Shown here piece by piece: positions 46,567 through 59,303 of a stretch of DNA of 64,000 nucleotides. A program made the position numbers and the translations under genes. Origin of the DNA: Bombyx mori (Eukaryota; Arthropoda; Insecta; Lepidoptera; Bombycidae); the NCBI RefSeq assembly GCF_030269925.1, contig NC_085124.1:12710001-12774000 (forward strand). Reading direction: 5' to 3'. Each line of letters opens with the position of its first letter. Position 1 is the first letter of the stretch. The notes beneath the pieces are model-generated. The model was not told where the DNA came from and did no database searches. It saw only the letters and a list, made by a program, of their open reading frames with translations.

Positions 46567-47069
46567 AAAAGAATATTCAATAAGAACAATAATAAATTAC
46601 AATTCTCAAGGCAAAGCGAACGCGGGTCGCTAGTACCTACCTACTTGTATTTGTTGTTGTTGTATTTCTCGACACAAATACTAGTATCTAAGTACCTACT
46701 TGGTTCAATTTTTGAGAAGGAATATTTTCATTTCGTTCGTATTTCAGAGTGCTTTGATGTCACGAGGGTCGGAGCCAGTACTGAAATATAGGAACCAAAC
46801 AAAATAATATGGAAATACGAAATGAGGAGACATCAGAGAACGAGATCCACTCCAACAGGACAATACTCTTCGGTAAATAGGTATTCATGTATTTTGTACA
46901 AATCAGGACAACAAAATCGCGGCTTTCTTTTCCTTTCCGAATGTTTATTACATTTTTATAAAATAAAAAAAACCTTGTAATATATGTTCAAATGACTGAG
47001 AAATTGAAATCTATTTTAGATATAATTTTAAGATGAGATTAATTTTCATCAAATATGTAATGTTCCACA

Positions 47070-47181
47070 TTTTTTATTGCCCTTGTACACAAGCATACGG
47101 CCCACCTGATGGTGAGTGGTTACCGTCGCCCATGAACTTCAGCAATGCCAGGGGCAGAGCCAAGCCGCTGCCTGCCGCTTG
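47070..47181 (-). mobile_element. CR1/Jockey-type LINE 3' end
   Basis: tttttattgcccttg... cccacctgatggtgagtgg... caatgccaggggcagagcc, the antisense of the block at 5039. Confidence 0.7.
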
Positions 47182-48667
47182 ACAAAGACTGACCATTAAA
47201 CTAATATAATTTTGAATTTAATAATATTTATTTGTATTTACATATAGGTAGTTCATTTCATTCTATTCATTCACATTCTATTTTCAATTGGTAAATAACA
47301 AGAAAGAAACTAAGATTAGGGTTCTGTACAATAAACGTTTTTTTTTTTCAGGGGTATATTTATTCTGTCTGGGTATATTCCTTTTGCCTTCAATAATAAT
47401 TATTTTATTAAGCTTTGTTTATTTGTCGCAAAATTGCTGTGCACGAAGAATATACAATTCATAGACCGATGTGTACGTACAAAGCTATGTACGTTCAAAG
47501 TGTATATTACGTTGTTTTAATTTTTTAATACCACCATTACAGTTTAATATTACGTTAACTATTTTCATTTTTTATTACGTCGTAAACGTTACGTATACTT
47601 TACAGTTTCCGTGGTCGCGGACGACTAAGCCGTCACCCATTGACCTTTGATTATTGTTGTCCACGAAAACTGTAATATGTTTGAAAGATTAGAGATATTA
47701 AACGAAAGATTAAACCCTAAAACTAATTTTAATTGCTTTTATAACCCACGCAAAACCCAAGAAAATTTCAAAGGCTTAGTCATACGGATAGCGAAAACGA
47801 AAATTCACCCGTTTTTTTGTCCGCCACTGTACCGAAGTCGTTTCATCCCAACGTTCATTACAAAGCAATATATACAGCGGCATTGTATCGAGGCCATCAG
47901 AGAAAGTGGACTCTCATTGTGGCCTCCCTTTGAGTCCTTTCCTTTGAGACGCGATTCAACCTCATCGAGAAATAACTCGAAGGACGAACCGTGTAACACG
48001 AACTTCAATTATATTTATTTTCATTGTGTACGTACCTACTAAATTATTTGTAAAAATAAATTTCTAAATAAAATACGCTAAAACGAAAATTTTATTCGAT
48101 ATACAAAAGTTTGGAACAAAACTTTATTTAAAAAATAGTAGTAATTTTCATTCTAATATTAATTAATAATTTTTCCACCGATCTCTAGAACATTCGGTAA
48201 GTTTGATTCTGTTGACCAATTGAGTTATATTCTTCGAAGTACCTCAGATATTGTAATTTTATATAGGACTATATAGGACAGCAAATTTACATTCCTGTTA
48301 TATCTACAATTTTTTTTGGGCTTTCTCCTGCATCTGTGAACATACAATGGTAAACTCCGCCTGCACGACTGTCACAGCGAATGTCAAACAAAGGTGTCTT
48401 ATGTCACCAGTGTCAAACTATTCAGTTGAGTGTTGTGACATCTGTCATCGTGGATTTGTAAATAGAATAAATATTTTGTAATTTGAGTATTTTTCAATTC
48501 CTTTGTTGGTCATTCTATATTTTTGCAATAACAGTCAACGGTATACAACACATAAAACCTTTTATTGCGGTCTATATTTGTTTTTGTTAGAGCTGCGGCT
48601 AGAGATGTACATATCTCTATACTGTAAAGTCATACTTCTAGGCACGGGACTGTATCGTATTGAGAAT
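47182..48667. other. Intergenic; unclassified repeat near 47580-47740
   Basis: A 131-codon open frame at 47647-48042 has no recognisable domain and overlaps the low-grade repeat shared with 39310, so I do not call it a gene. Confidence 0.3.
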
Positions 48668-48680
48668 ACATAAATGCTTT

Positions 48681-48740
48681 TTTTTATGATTGAAGGATTA
48701 CTGGTGGCCCGGAGGCCTTTCCAGTTTCACCAGGACAGGA
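48681..48740 (-). mobile_element. 60-bp LINE insertion with 13-bp TSD
   Basis: Only the last ~55 bp of the Jockey-like LINE 3' UTR (tatgattgaaggattactgg... ttcaccaggacagg) with a short tail. The direct repeat acataaatgcttt lies at 48668-48680 and 48741-48753. Confidence 0.85.
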
Positions 48741-49124
48741 ACATAAATGCTTTACTTTATATAAACTTAATGATTTCTTGAATTCTTAATTATAGTAATA
48801 CATTTTTTATGGTACACAATAAATTAAAAAGTTAAATATATACAATGGTTATGGAATGTTTTAGATTATTAATGGAAATATGAGTGCCTTTTAATTTATT
48901 TACAAGTACCTACCAACCTTTGTATGAATTACTTATTAGATTGACTTGAAATGTGATATGGTTGATGTCATGGACTAATTTATACGTCTATAAAAATAAA
49001 TCAAAAATACTTATCTGTATTAATAAATTTATGTTTTGAGAAACAGTTTCTACATTATCCATGTTCTATTATAATTTTAAACTAACAAGCTATGTATATA
49101 TGGCCTTAAAAAGTAGCATTAAAT

Positions 49125-49314
49125 CAGCTCATTAAGTTTCTCACCGGATCTTCTCAGTGGGTCGCGTTTCCGATCCGGTGGTAGATTCTGCGAAGCACTG
49201 CTCTTGCTAGGGCCAGTGTTACCAACACTCCGGTTTGAGCCCCGTGAGCTCACCTACACGTCAAGGAGAAGCTGAAATAACCTCTCAAGGCTATCAGCAT
49301 AGGCACGAAAAAAG
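49125..49314 (+). mobile_element. Jockey-like LINE 3' UTR insertion with 9-bp TSD
   Basis: Runs from cagctcattaagtttctcac to ctatcagcataggcacg plus A-run. Direct repeat gcattaaat at 49116-49124 and 49315-49323. Confidence 0.82.
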
Positions 49315-49992
49315 GCATTAAATTGACATTGGACAGTCACTTTGATGTACACATTTTATTCAACTGCAAAGTATAAAACTGCTTGTCTTTTCTATTAATT
49401 TTCTTACTAATTTGTGATTTTGCAGTTCAGATAGAAAGGTAACAATGTTTCGCCAACAAACGCGCCGTGACTGAAAAAACAAAGTCCTTAAGTAAAAATC
49501 TATTGTTTCCATGCTTGAGATGAAGTAAAACAACATCTATGCAAACATTGCTGCATTTTACTTGAATCTAAGTGCCGCGAAAATGAGGTCATGACTTCCG
49601 CTAAATTCTATTGTCACAAATTGCTTAGTGAAAGTTAAATAGAATAATGAGATGAGTGCAGAGCTTACGATTTTATACAAAACCATTGTATCTTTTATGT
49701 GTGTTACATAAGCGAACCTTCTGAATAAGATAATCTGTGTCAAGATAAAGCGTAATCTGTATTAATTTAATTGAAATTGCTGTATAACATGTCTTAGTGT
49801 GTTATAAGAGATTGCTGTACATGCCTGTAACTGGCTTACATACCAGTACTTAATTTTATATATTATGTTAATTTTAAGCTTGAATTTTTTGTGTGTATTG
49901 CTGTTGGTGTGTCTAAAAAAATAAAAAAAATTTAGATTTTGACATATCGTATAGTTTTAGATACGTTTACCATTGAAGCTAAAGTTTAGTTG

Positions 49993-50130
49993 ATTCCCAC
50001 TGAGTTTCTCGCGGGATCTTCTCAGTGGGTCGCGAGTCCGATCCGGTGGTAGATTCTGCGAATCTGCTCTTGCGAGGGTCAGTGTTAGCAACTCTATCAA
50101 GTTAAACCTGTGAGCTCACCTGCCATTGAG
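49993..50130 (+). mobile_element. Jockey-like LINE 3' UTR fragment
   Basis: cactgagtttctcgcgggat... gatccggtggtagattctgc... gtgagctcacctg; the final part and tail are missing. Confidence 0.7.
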
Positions 50131-51104
50131 TAGTCAGATTAGTTCCTTAGGCTACGGGAAAGAGTTAATTTCTTAAATAACTTAACAATTAGAAAATTTC
50201 TGTAATGCATACGAGGTTAAACCAAAGTAAAACGACGTTAAAACTGATTTTGTAAAAAAAAAATGTAATGATATTATGATTTGATGTTCAATGAAGCGTA
50301 CTCGACATTGCTTTTCAGGAGATAATAAATAAAATTCCGTAGGAAGCGACTTGGCTGTTCTGGCTATTGATGCACAAGAGCAATAAGAAATAAAAATATT
50401 AATCCGTGGGAGGTCTTTTTAATGTTCAATTTAGCTTATTAAATTCGTTGAAGTTTAGTATGTAACAAATGTATCATGATTATTTATAGAAGAAACGTTT
50501 ATGTAACTATATATTCACGAGTTCTATATTTATATAGACAGTAATCTGTTTCCGTGACACGATCTCTTCGAGAAAACTAACTCGCTTTCATAATACACTC
50601 TCTATTTTGAGTACAACCTAATAAGAGCATATTTCTATAATGAACAGCACACGTCTCAACATAATTTGGGCTGAAACCACAAGGCGTAGAAGACTCTTGC
50701 TTTTTTCTTTCAACAAAACCGAACGCAGAGTTTTTCTTCGATCGAATACTTAATAACCCTAAAAAATCTCTATGCACTGGAATGTTCGCATGTCTCTCTG
50801 GCCATCAGAATCTCTTTTCATACGTTACAATAATTCGTAAAATTTAACGAAGCTATTAGTAAGGAGTCGCGGAAATAAAAGCCAATAGAACGTTAACAGA
50901 GATAGTTGTCGATATGTAAAGAGTTGAGAATCGACTGCCGACTTAATGGTCTATTCCGGAGTCGGACGAGGAATGACGAAAAAAATGATAGGACGTCAAA
51001 AATACGCAAGCCGTTTATGAAGGTTTTCCGAAGGACAGCATAAGGCTATGGTAAATACGTTCGAAAATTTTATTTGAAGAGGTACGAAATTTATACAGAA
51101 AATT
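50131..51104. other. Intergenic, nothing recognised
   Basis: A small CR1/Bm1-like scrap (gcacaagagcaataagaaat) near 50370; otherwise none. Confidence 0.35.
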
Positions 51105-51996
51105 ATCTTTAAATTAATATATGAAGCAAAAACTTTGTATCCCTTTTTACGAAAATTGCACAGGCAGAGGAGTATGAAATTTCCCACACTTATAGAGAAT
51201 ATAGAGAAGGTTATGTTCACAATGTTAATATTTTTTCTAATTATGCATAAAAAAATACATTAAATCCATAAAAAAAAACATTACACACACTACCATGTAT
51301 TTGACACAACACACATATTTGTTTATTGTCAAACTTTTGTTATTGCTTAGAATCTGTAGTCAAATTGAGAATAGATTAAATATTGTTTGTCATTAAAATT
51401 ATTTTTCTATATCTATGTCTTCGCGAAATCTGTGATTATAGAAGCAAAATATAGTATAAACGGATCCTCAGGGTGGCGGCGACAATTGAGACAATTTACA
51501 TCCACACGAAATAATATATTCTCTTTAGTACACGTTACGGTGGGTAGAATACGAATGCAACAGAGATATGCTAACCGTCGGTATTTATACAATCATCTTG
51601 ACCTATTTTAATACAAACTGAGTAGGTAATATTAAACATTGTTCATCTTAATTATTCTGCTGATTATTTACGTACAATTATTATTTAATAATATCGAATT
51701 ATGTAACAAATAACATTAAGGCTTATTGCGCCGGAAGCTGTCAAGCGGAACACGCCAATAAAATATTATAAGTATAAAGAAATATGAATGAACTATTTAC
51801 TTGATTATGAAATTACTAATTATATTATAAGAATAATAAGTTCTATATATATTTCCTAAGTTCGTAAATAATTTATTATGCGAGGCCGGAAGTGTTGCTC
51901 GATAACAATAGTCTTTGACAAATGGAATAATAATAATGTTCAAACTTATAATTTCAATTGATTATAGTCGAATTTCGACTACCGGGGGTCCACTAG
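51105..51996 (+). mobile_element. Non-autonomous Helitron with ~460-bp extra internal sequence
   Basis: Same family as 62420-62839. The 5' part (attaatatatgaagcaaaaa... gcgaaatctgtgattataga) is at 51105-51442 and the 3' part (agtctttgac... tcgaatttcgac... cCTAG-like cactag) at 51903-51996, followed by T. Between them, 51443-51902 is not found in the sister copies. Confidence 0.7.
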
Positions 51997-52088
51997 TACA
52001 GATAAATGTTTATATGCCAAAGGAACCACAAGTTTAAATCGAAGTACACATTTGATTTCCCTATAATTATCGAGAAACTTATTGTTCA

Positions 52089-52254
52089 GGGTAGGGTCAA
52101 TGGTAAGAGATCTCGTGGACGAATCCCCATGCGTTGGACTGATCAGGTGAAAGACCTTACTGAAACCCCACTTAACGAGAGTGTGCGCCGGGCCTCGGTT
52201 CGCAAACTTTGGAAAACATCTGTCAAGACTTTAATAAGCAAGAATTCCACGTGA
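52089..52254 (+). mobile_element. LINE ORF2 C-terminal fragment
   Basis: Reads GKRSRGRIPMRWTDQVKDLT then VRRASVRKLWKTSVK to a stop, followed by the gaccacgactgccctgcc tail. Typical end of a LINE ORF2. Confidence 0.55.
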
Positions 52255-52631
52255 CCACGACTGCCCTGCCAAGAGCAACCTATTATGATGATAATTAACT
52301 GTCTCTAAGCAGTGATTTTTTCATAGAGTGCACGCTACGTTAAGTATTGTGGGCATGACAGCTTTCGCCCATGATATCTCAATGCTGAGACAACTATTAA
52401 TACAGTTTGATCTTAGTCTCTATGTCTCAAGGTATATTGTCATGTTGTTGCCAACCAAACCAAACCATCCAAGATACCACCCAAACTCATACAAAAAAAT
52501 CATTCAAAGCGGTCCAGCCGTTTAGGAGGAGTTCAGTGACATACAGTAGAATTATATATATAAATATAAAATGCATTTCAGAACGACAGTGTATCTAAAG
52601 TAACCCAAAGTTTTTCACCTCCTCTCTAATT

Positions 52632-52868
52632 TTTTTTTATTGCCTAACTGGGTGGACGAGCTCAAAGCCCGCCTAGTGTTAAGTATTTACTGGAGCCAAA
52701 AGACATCTACAATGTAAATGCGTCACCCACCTTGAGATATAAGTTCTAAGGTGTCAGTATAGTTACAACCGCTGCCTAACCCTTCAAACCGAAACGCTTC
52801 ACGGCAGAAATAGGCAGGGCGGTGGTACCTACCCGCGCGGACTCACAAGACGTCCTACCACCAGTAAA
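52632..52868 (-). mobile_element. Bm1 SINE 3' half
   Basis: From the tail (ttttattgcctaactgggtg) to the accaccagtaa block; the tRNA-derived head is absent. Confidence 0.82.
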
Positions 52869-53147
52869 GAATAATATAGAACGTCCGGACATTCTTACCT
52901 CCTTGAATCTACAGAGGCGTCGATTTGTGATTTTCTAAAGAGTGCTTGGGCGCGGAGCACCCTCCACATAACCGTGTCCCTGCACAGAGCACCGCTGAGG
53001 GCTTCAGCACTCTCTTTCATCGCCTTCTCCACGGAATCAATAAGAAATTCCTTCGTATTTAAAAAATTCTAATAACGACTCGCGTCTTTATTTTTAATTA
53101 TCAACTAACCGTACTCGCCTCGGGCATTTAAAAGTGACATTATTTAT

Positions 53148-53308
53148 TATTAGGGAGTCCAACACTCATTGAAATATTAGCCTATCCATTAAGTACATGT
53201 ATTTTCTACATGGATACCAAGTTTCAAGTCAATCGGATGCACGGTTCAGTAGTTATAACGGAACATCTGTAAAAATCACTGTAGATTTATATACCTATTA
53301 GTATATGC
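53148..53308 (-). mobile_element. Helitron 5' half (family of 18545-18794)
   Basis: On the minus strand it shares gttccgttataactactgaa and ccatgtagaaaatacatgta. The 3' CTAG end is absent. Confidence 0.6.
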
Positions 53309-53823
53309 TCGCTGCCGAGTAATACAATTAAGGCAGGTTATTGTCGAAACTACATTAGCAACGATAGCTACTTACCATTTGGCGATCTCTATAGACATCT
53401 GTCAGCGAATACTTTCTAATTGTTTTATAACAAATGCTAACAGACGTGCAAGCGGTCTAATAAAGCCGTTTGTTAATCTAGCCGTAATCTATACAAGGCT
53501 TTTAGGTGTGTGGGATAAAATAGCACCTCTCCATCTCTTCCAGTGGCTTTACTAAGGAATTAACTGGAGAATAGACAGTAACCGTCTTTGAGCTTTATTT
53601 TTTTAGATGGGCGGAAAGCTTTATTCCGACGTACCGTGGTTGCCTGTAGTTCAAGTCTCAATTGGTAGAAAATATCTCGATATGATGATATGATGAAAAG
53701 CCCGTGTAAAGGGCTAAACGGAACATGCGGAATGGATTGCGACAGAAATAGATATATTGCTGACTTGCTATACGTCCTGCGACCAGCAAAAACACCGTTT
53801 ACCGTTTCAAAACAATCGACAAG

Positions 53824-54029
53824 CAAGGACCTCTTGTGAGTCCGAACGGGTAGGTACCACCGCCTCGCCTATTTCTGCCGTGAAGCAGTAATGCGTTTCG
53901 GTTTGAAGGGTGGGGCAGCCGTTGTAACTATACTGAGACCTTAGAACTTATATCTCAAGGTGGGTGGCGCATTTACGTCATAGATATCTATGGGGTCCAG
54001 TAACCACTTAACGAATAAAAAAAAAATAC
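53824..54029 (+). mobile_element. Bm1 SINE 3' half
   Basis: aggacctcttgtgagtccg to gtaaccacttaac, then an A-run; most of the tail block is deleted. Confidence 0.8.
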
Positions 54030-54245
54030 TGATGTGACTACATTTTCGTAAAACACTCAAACAAATACAGTTCTTTTTTTCCGACAGTAAATCTAATTGT
54101 AGCTGATCGATAGAACAGAAAATGCTTCGTAAGCTAGTTTCGTTGGCTGCGCGCGTAATTGAAATCCATTTACTTCGTCATCATGGCTCGTTGGGTCTTG
54201 ACTCACGAGTATCATCCCCCTGTGGACTCGGTCTTTGAGGTGTTT

Positions 54246-54393
54246 TTGTTTTTTTTTTTTATTGCTTAGATGTGTGGACGAGCTCACAGCCCACCTGGTG
54301 TTAAGTGGTTACTGGAGCCCATAGACATCTACAACGTAAATGCGCCACACACCTTGAGATATAGTTCTAAGGTCTCAGTATAGTCACAACGGT
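54246..54393 (-). mobile_element. Bm1 SINE 3' end fragment
   Basis: T-run, attgcttagatgtgtggacg, gtggttactggagcccat, ends at the cagtatagtcacaacgg block. Confidence 0.82.
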
Positions 54394-54545
54394 ATGTTTA
54401 TAATTATTATTTTTATAATAGGTCCTATGTATTTTACGAGGAGCTGCTCGCATCCTTTTATATATCGCATATACGGTGCTATAAAGTCATTTATGCAATT
54501 TTTGTTGACACTGAATTGAGTATGAGAAAATACATCTTCTATCTA

Positions 54546-54848
54546 TCTATATATATATAAAAATGAATTGCTGTTCGTTAGTCTCGCTAAAACTCGAGAA
54601 CTGCTGGACCGATTTGGCTAATTTTGTTCTTGAATTATTTGTGGAAGTCCAGAGAAGGTTTAAAAGGTAGATTAATATGAAAATGCGAAAATGAAAATCG
54701 GAATTAAATAAAAATAACAATTTTGTTTTCTTTTTGATGTGTCCCCCGTCGGACGGATTCCCTTTGTTTGTTTTAAGTTTATTTTATACAAAAGTTTAGG
54801 TCTTTTATTTATCGACTGAGGCACTACGATGTCTGCCGGGTCAGCTAG
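54546..54848 (+). mobile_element. Small non-autonomous Helitron
   Basis: TC start after A, aaaaatgaattgctgttcgt near the 5' end, ending gccgggtcagCTAG at 54848 followed by T. Sister copy at 56992-57283. Confidence 0.78.
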
Positions 54849-55270
54849 TTTTTTAATAGTAACAACTGTTGTTAGTGAGACGATAGAGATATTTGCTTTT
54901 ACTGATTGAGTATAAAGTTGTAGTTTAAATATTATCATTTTATTTCTGTAGTCTAGCAGAACTATATAATAATTATATAATAATAAGATGTTGAATTTTC
55001 CAACGTTTCTCCTGAAAGATTACATAATTTGCTTGAGTGATGTTATCGCACCGTATGTGCGATATAGCCAGTTAAGGAATCTGGAATTTTCGGAATTTGA
55101 ATTTGAAAAAAATATATATCGACGCTTGAAAGGCAAATGTGACTAAGTGACAATGCATGAACTTTACAGTAGACTAATTTAAAGTTGAAATACCTGAAAA
55201 CAAAATTTATTTTAACGAATCTAGCTGTAGTAGAATCTAGCTAGTAGCTGTAGGATTGAAATGATTTTTA

Positions 55271-55519
55271 TCACTGGTGGTAGGACCTCTTGTGAGTCCG
55301 CACGGGTAGGTACCACCACCCCGCCTATTTCTGCCGTGAAGCAGTAATGCGTTTCGGTTTGAAGGGTGGGGTAGCCGTTGGAACTGAGACCTTAGAACTT
55401 ATATCTTAAGGTGGGTGGCGCATTTACGTTGTAGGTGTCTATGGGCTCCAGTAACCACTTAACACCAGGTGGGCTGTGAGCTCGTCCACCCATCTAAGCA
55501 ATAAAAAAAAAAAAAAATA
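55271..55519 (+). mobile_element. Bm1 SINE 3' half
   Basis: tcactggtggtaggacctct to taagcaat and a long A-run; 5' half absent. Confidence 0.85.
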
Positions 55520-56120
55520 ATAGACCTAGAAATAATTTTTCTTTGCGCGTCAAATATGGTTATTGCCTATCATTTATGTACAAAGCAGTTATTGTCGCTT
55601 AGTCACGTTTGCCTTCCAAGCGTCGATTTGAACTTTGATTGCCACGAGACACGGCTTGTCTGTGACGAAATTCGAAATAGGAATTTTCATTTTAGGAATG
55701 ATCAAATCGAATTCTACCTAATATGGACGATACGTACCTAAATTATTTTCCCCGTATTTTCCTTGGGAGGGTGTGCTTCGCCCTCAGATTGCCAATAACA
55801 GTGAATTATTGAATTATCCAAACCCCTACACTCCTAGTGTGGGTAGATATATATATTTTTTTTCATTTTGAAATCGTTGCGGTTGTATAACTCTGATTTC
55901 TTCTAAAATACATTTAGTTTTCCCACTACTGAGTTTATAATGTTCATTTAAATTTCAATGAATATTTTGACAGTAAAATGGCTGTTAATACTTCAATACA
56001 TGTTCCTACACTACGATATCGATTTTATTATACAATGCGGGTACCGGTAGTTACTTTCTTGGAAAATATAAAGTAAACTGGAGTTAAAGATGAATTGTTT
56101 TACACAAAAGTTTTTTTTTT

Positions 56121-56627
56121 ACTCCACTGAAGAGGGCTACCGAGTTCAAATACCTTGGCCATATTGTAACTGAGCACCTTAAAGACGATGCAGATATTGA
56201 AAGGGAACGGAGAGCGTTGATTGTCCGCTGCAGTATGCTGGCCCGCAGGTTCTACCGTTGTACCGCACAGGTTAAGGTAACCTTGTTCAAGGCGTTTTGC
56301 CAGTCCTTATATAACTGTACCCTGTGGGTTCGATATGCGCGGCGGGCGTACAATGCTCTCCGAGTGCAATATAATAATGCTTTCAGGATGTTGTTGGGAC
56401 TCCCGCGGTACTGTAGCGCATCAGGTATGTTTGCGGATGCTCACGTGGATGACTTTTCATCAATCATCCGCAAACGGACAGCCTCACTGATGCGTAGGGT
56501 TCGTGCGAGTACTAACAATATCCTGATGGTTATAGGTAATAAACCCGAATGTGCTGTTTTGAGACACTGGGTTCATATACATACCCATGTACTTGGTGCC
56601 TCAAAGCAGCCCACATTTATGAATTAA
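56121..56627 (+). mobile_element. Non-LTR retrotransposon RT C-terminal fragment
   Basis: One frame stays open from about 56121 to 56627: TEFKYLGHIVTEHLKDDADI (RT palm/thumb YLG block), then MLARRFYRC, KVTLFKAFCQSLYNCTLW, ALRVQYNNAFRMLLGLPR and SASGMFADAHVDDF. This is the C-terminal region of a LINE reverse transcriptase downstream of the catalytic box. An in-frame start at 56217 gives 136 codons, but it is not a gene. It is preceded by a T-run. Confidence 0.78.
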
Positions 56628-56991
56628 ATGTTTTAATGTTTTCATAATTTTGCCAATTTTAATTTTAATTTTAATTTTACTAACATAGTTCTAAGTATTA
56701 CTCTACTTACAACATATGGACTTAAGATGGTCTGAATTGAATGAATTTTATTTTATTTATTTATTTAAAAGTTCGGAAACTGTAGCTTATGGTTAAGTTT
56801 CGTACGTAATGTCCCGATGCTATTAAGCATGACAAAATTTAGATTAACACCGATCTATCCGTGTGCTTTAAAAACATTTAGTGATTCTAATTAAATTTAA
56901 ATTTAATATTTCTAAATTAGCAGACTTCGTAACACCACATCGCAACGCACTACATTACAAATACGTTATCATTGGCTCGTTATACTATATA

Positions 56992-57283
56992 TCATATATT
57001 ATATAAAAATGAATTGCTGTTCGTTAGTCTCGCTAAAGCTCGAGAACGACTGGACCAATTTGGCTAATTTTGATCTTGAACTATTTGTGGAAGTCCAGAG
57101 AATGTTTAAAAGGTAGATAAATATGAAAATGCTGGGAAATAAATAAAAATAACAATTTTGTTTTTCCTTTGGTGTGTCCCCCGTCGAATAGATTCCTTTT
57201 GTTTGTTTTAAGTTTATTTTATAGAAAAGTTTAGGTCTTTTATTTATCGATTGAGGTACTACGAAATCTGCCGGGTCAACTAG
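56992..57283 (+). mobile_element. Small non-autonomous Helitron
   Basis: Sister of 54546-54848 with the same interior and a gccgggtcaaCTAG end followed by T. Confidence 0.75.
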
Positions 57284-58369
57284 TCAGTTATGTTTATTTC
57301 AACACAACATAAATTCAGAGTGCTTCTGTGACGCCACCATAATACGGAAACTATTCAAATCTCCACGAACGTTTAAATTGAATTTAAAATTAAATTATTA
57401 AGTAAGTATTAAGCAGTTTAAATTGCTGGCCGTTTATTTGCTTTACTCTTTTTCTTATTTTATAATCATATCAATTATAAAATATCGAACGCATCGCAAC
57501 CATACAAATAATTTAAATAATTTCCTCAATAAAAACACTAAGACTTTCGTTTAAAAATTTAATTGGAGTACTAAGATCAGAAGACGGGTGAGACACAAAT
57601 ATTTACTTAGAATTAATATGTGTTTCAATATATTACTGCGCCGCTACAGTTTAAACACATTCATTATCGTCTGTGCTTCGCAATCTACTATTAATATTTC
57701 TCACCAATTGCATTAATAATTAATTCCCATTGGGTTATTTACACGACTACAACATATTGTTTCGTGTAAAATACGATTTTCTAATCAGCATAAACAGTCT
57801 CAAAATCGACGTCGGGCATGAAAAAGCACGTGCCCACTTCACACAACACAAAAGAGTTGCGTTTAGGAATTAAATTTTATAAATAATTGAACACAAAGGC
57901 TACGACACTTGGTCATGTCATTAACATATCGACAAAAGAGCAGATGGTAATATTATTTTGTTCCGAGTTATATTCTATTGTAATCTTTGCAGATTTTAAC
58001 ACTTTAGTATTAAGTTTAATTTTGTTTAACAAAAAAATTTTTGAGTAATAGTCGTGAATTTAAGAGTGTTATTGAAAATTTAATACACAGTTCAATGTTT
58101 TTGTTGTTCGTATCGATATAGATCATAAAAGAATACAAAATAGATTGAAAATATGTTGTAGGCAAATTGATATCGCCGTTACTCATATTCGAATTGACGA
58201 CCAATGAAAAACTTTCAAATAAATAAATTGTAAGGCTGCCTTAGAAATAATGATGAATGAAAGAAAACGACAAGAAATTTCCGCTATGATTTTCAGTAAA
58301 TCTCCCTCACGACAGATTTAAACAAATTATCAACCTTAAATTATGCTCCTGTACATGTGTAGAATGCAC
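57284..58369. other. AT-rich intergenic sequence, nothing recognised
   Basis: No coding or repeat call. Confidence 0.4.
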
Positions 58370-59021
58370 TTTTTTTTTTAAATTATGCATCAAATTAAAT
58401 CAATAAATTAAATTAAATCATACATACAATACATTAAATCAATAAAAAAAACCACTACACACCCTACCATTTATTATACACATATATGCACTCTTTCTTT
58501 CATTGTTAAAGTCAATGGTCAAATTGAAAATAGGTTAATATTGTTTATTTTTAATATTATCTGTCTATAGTGTAGTCTTGGCGAAATCTGTGATTATAGA
58601 AGTATAATAGTTTTTTATTTATTGCTTAGACGGGTGGACGAGCTCACAGCCCACCTGGTGTTAAGTGGTTACTGGAGCCCATAGACATCCACAACGTAAA
58701 TGCGCCACCCACCTTGAGATATAAGTTCTAAGATCTCAAGTATGGTTACAACAGCTGCCCCACCCTTCAAACCGAAACGCATTTCTGCTTCACGGCAGAA
58801 ATAGGCAGGGCGGTGGTACCCACCCGCGCGGACTCACAAAAGGTCCTACCACCAGTAATTACGCAAATTATAATTTTGCGTGTTTCATTTTTATTACACG
58901 ATGTTATTCCTTCACCGCGGAAGTCAATCGTGAACAGTCTTTGACAATATAATCATAATAATGTTCAAACTTATAATTTCAATTAAATATAGTCGAATTT
59001 CGACTACTGCGGGACCACTAG
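58370..59021 (+). mobile_element. Non-autonomous Helitron interrupted by a Bm1
   Basis: Family of 62420-62839. 5' flank blocks (aattatgcat, cactacacaccctacca, gcgaaatctgtgattataga) at 58380-58610, 3' block agtctttgac... tcgaatttcgac... CTAG at 59018-59021 followed by T. A Bm1 occupies 58612-58936. Confidence 0.68.
58612..58936 (-). mobile_element. Bm1 SINE, 5'-truncated, inside a Helitron
   Basis: Minus-strand Bm1 from tail to ttccttcaccgcggaagtca, lacking the tRNA head. The Helitron resumes immediately on the right. Confidence 0.85.
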
Positions 59022-59303
59022 TATACATAGATCTATCAACAAAAGGAGAACCTTCCATTAAAAAAAAAACCATGTATATATGTAATAACAATACTTTTAC
59101 ATGTGAACAATAATGATGTAGAAATGTGTTTATTTCCCGCATCGCTTATCAGGTTCATCTAGAGCCCGATTGACATGTCGTTATAGGTGTCAGGTTACTG
59201 GTTGGGGTGGTTAAACGAAGTCGGGGTTCCCTGGGAAATGGAAATATGCGGGAGGAAAATCTACGTTGTGTGTTTTTCGATTGATTTACCCGTAAATGCT
59301 TTT

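Larger units (their letters stand above)
45930..46633 (+). mobile_element. Non-autonomous Helitron interrupted by an R1-clade fragment
   Basis: The interior (ataacgataagtgtcaagta... gttggagttacacg... gccactatcgcc) matches 6520-6720. The 3' terminus gcgaacgcgggtcgCTAG ends at 46633 and is followed by T. Bases 46258-46566 are the R1-clade fragment plus one TSD copy. The 5' boundary is approximate. Confidence 0.65.

Noticed and set aside
47647..48042. 131-codon open frame
   Set aside because: No domain, biased AT-driven composition, and overlap with a low-grade repeat. Long enough to notice but not enough to support a gene.
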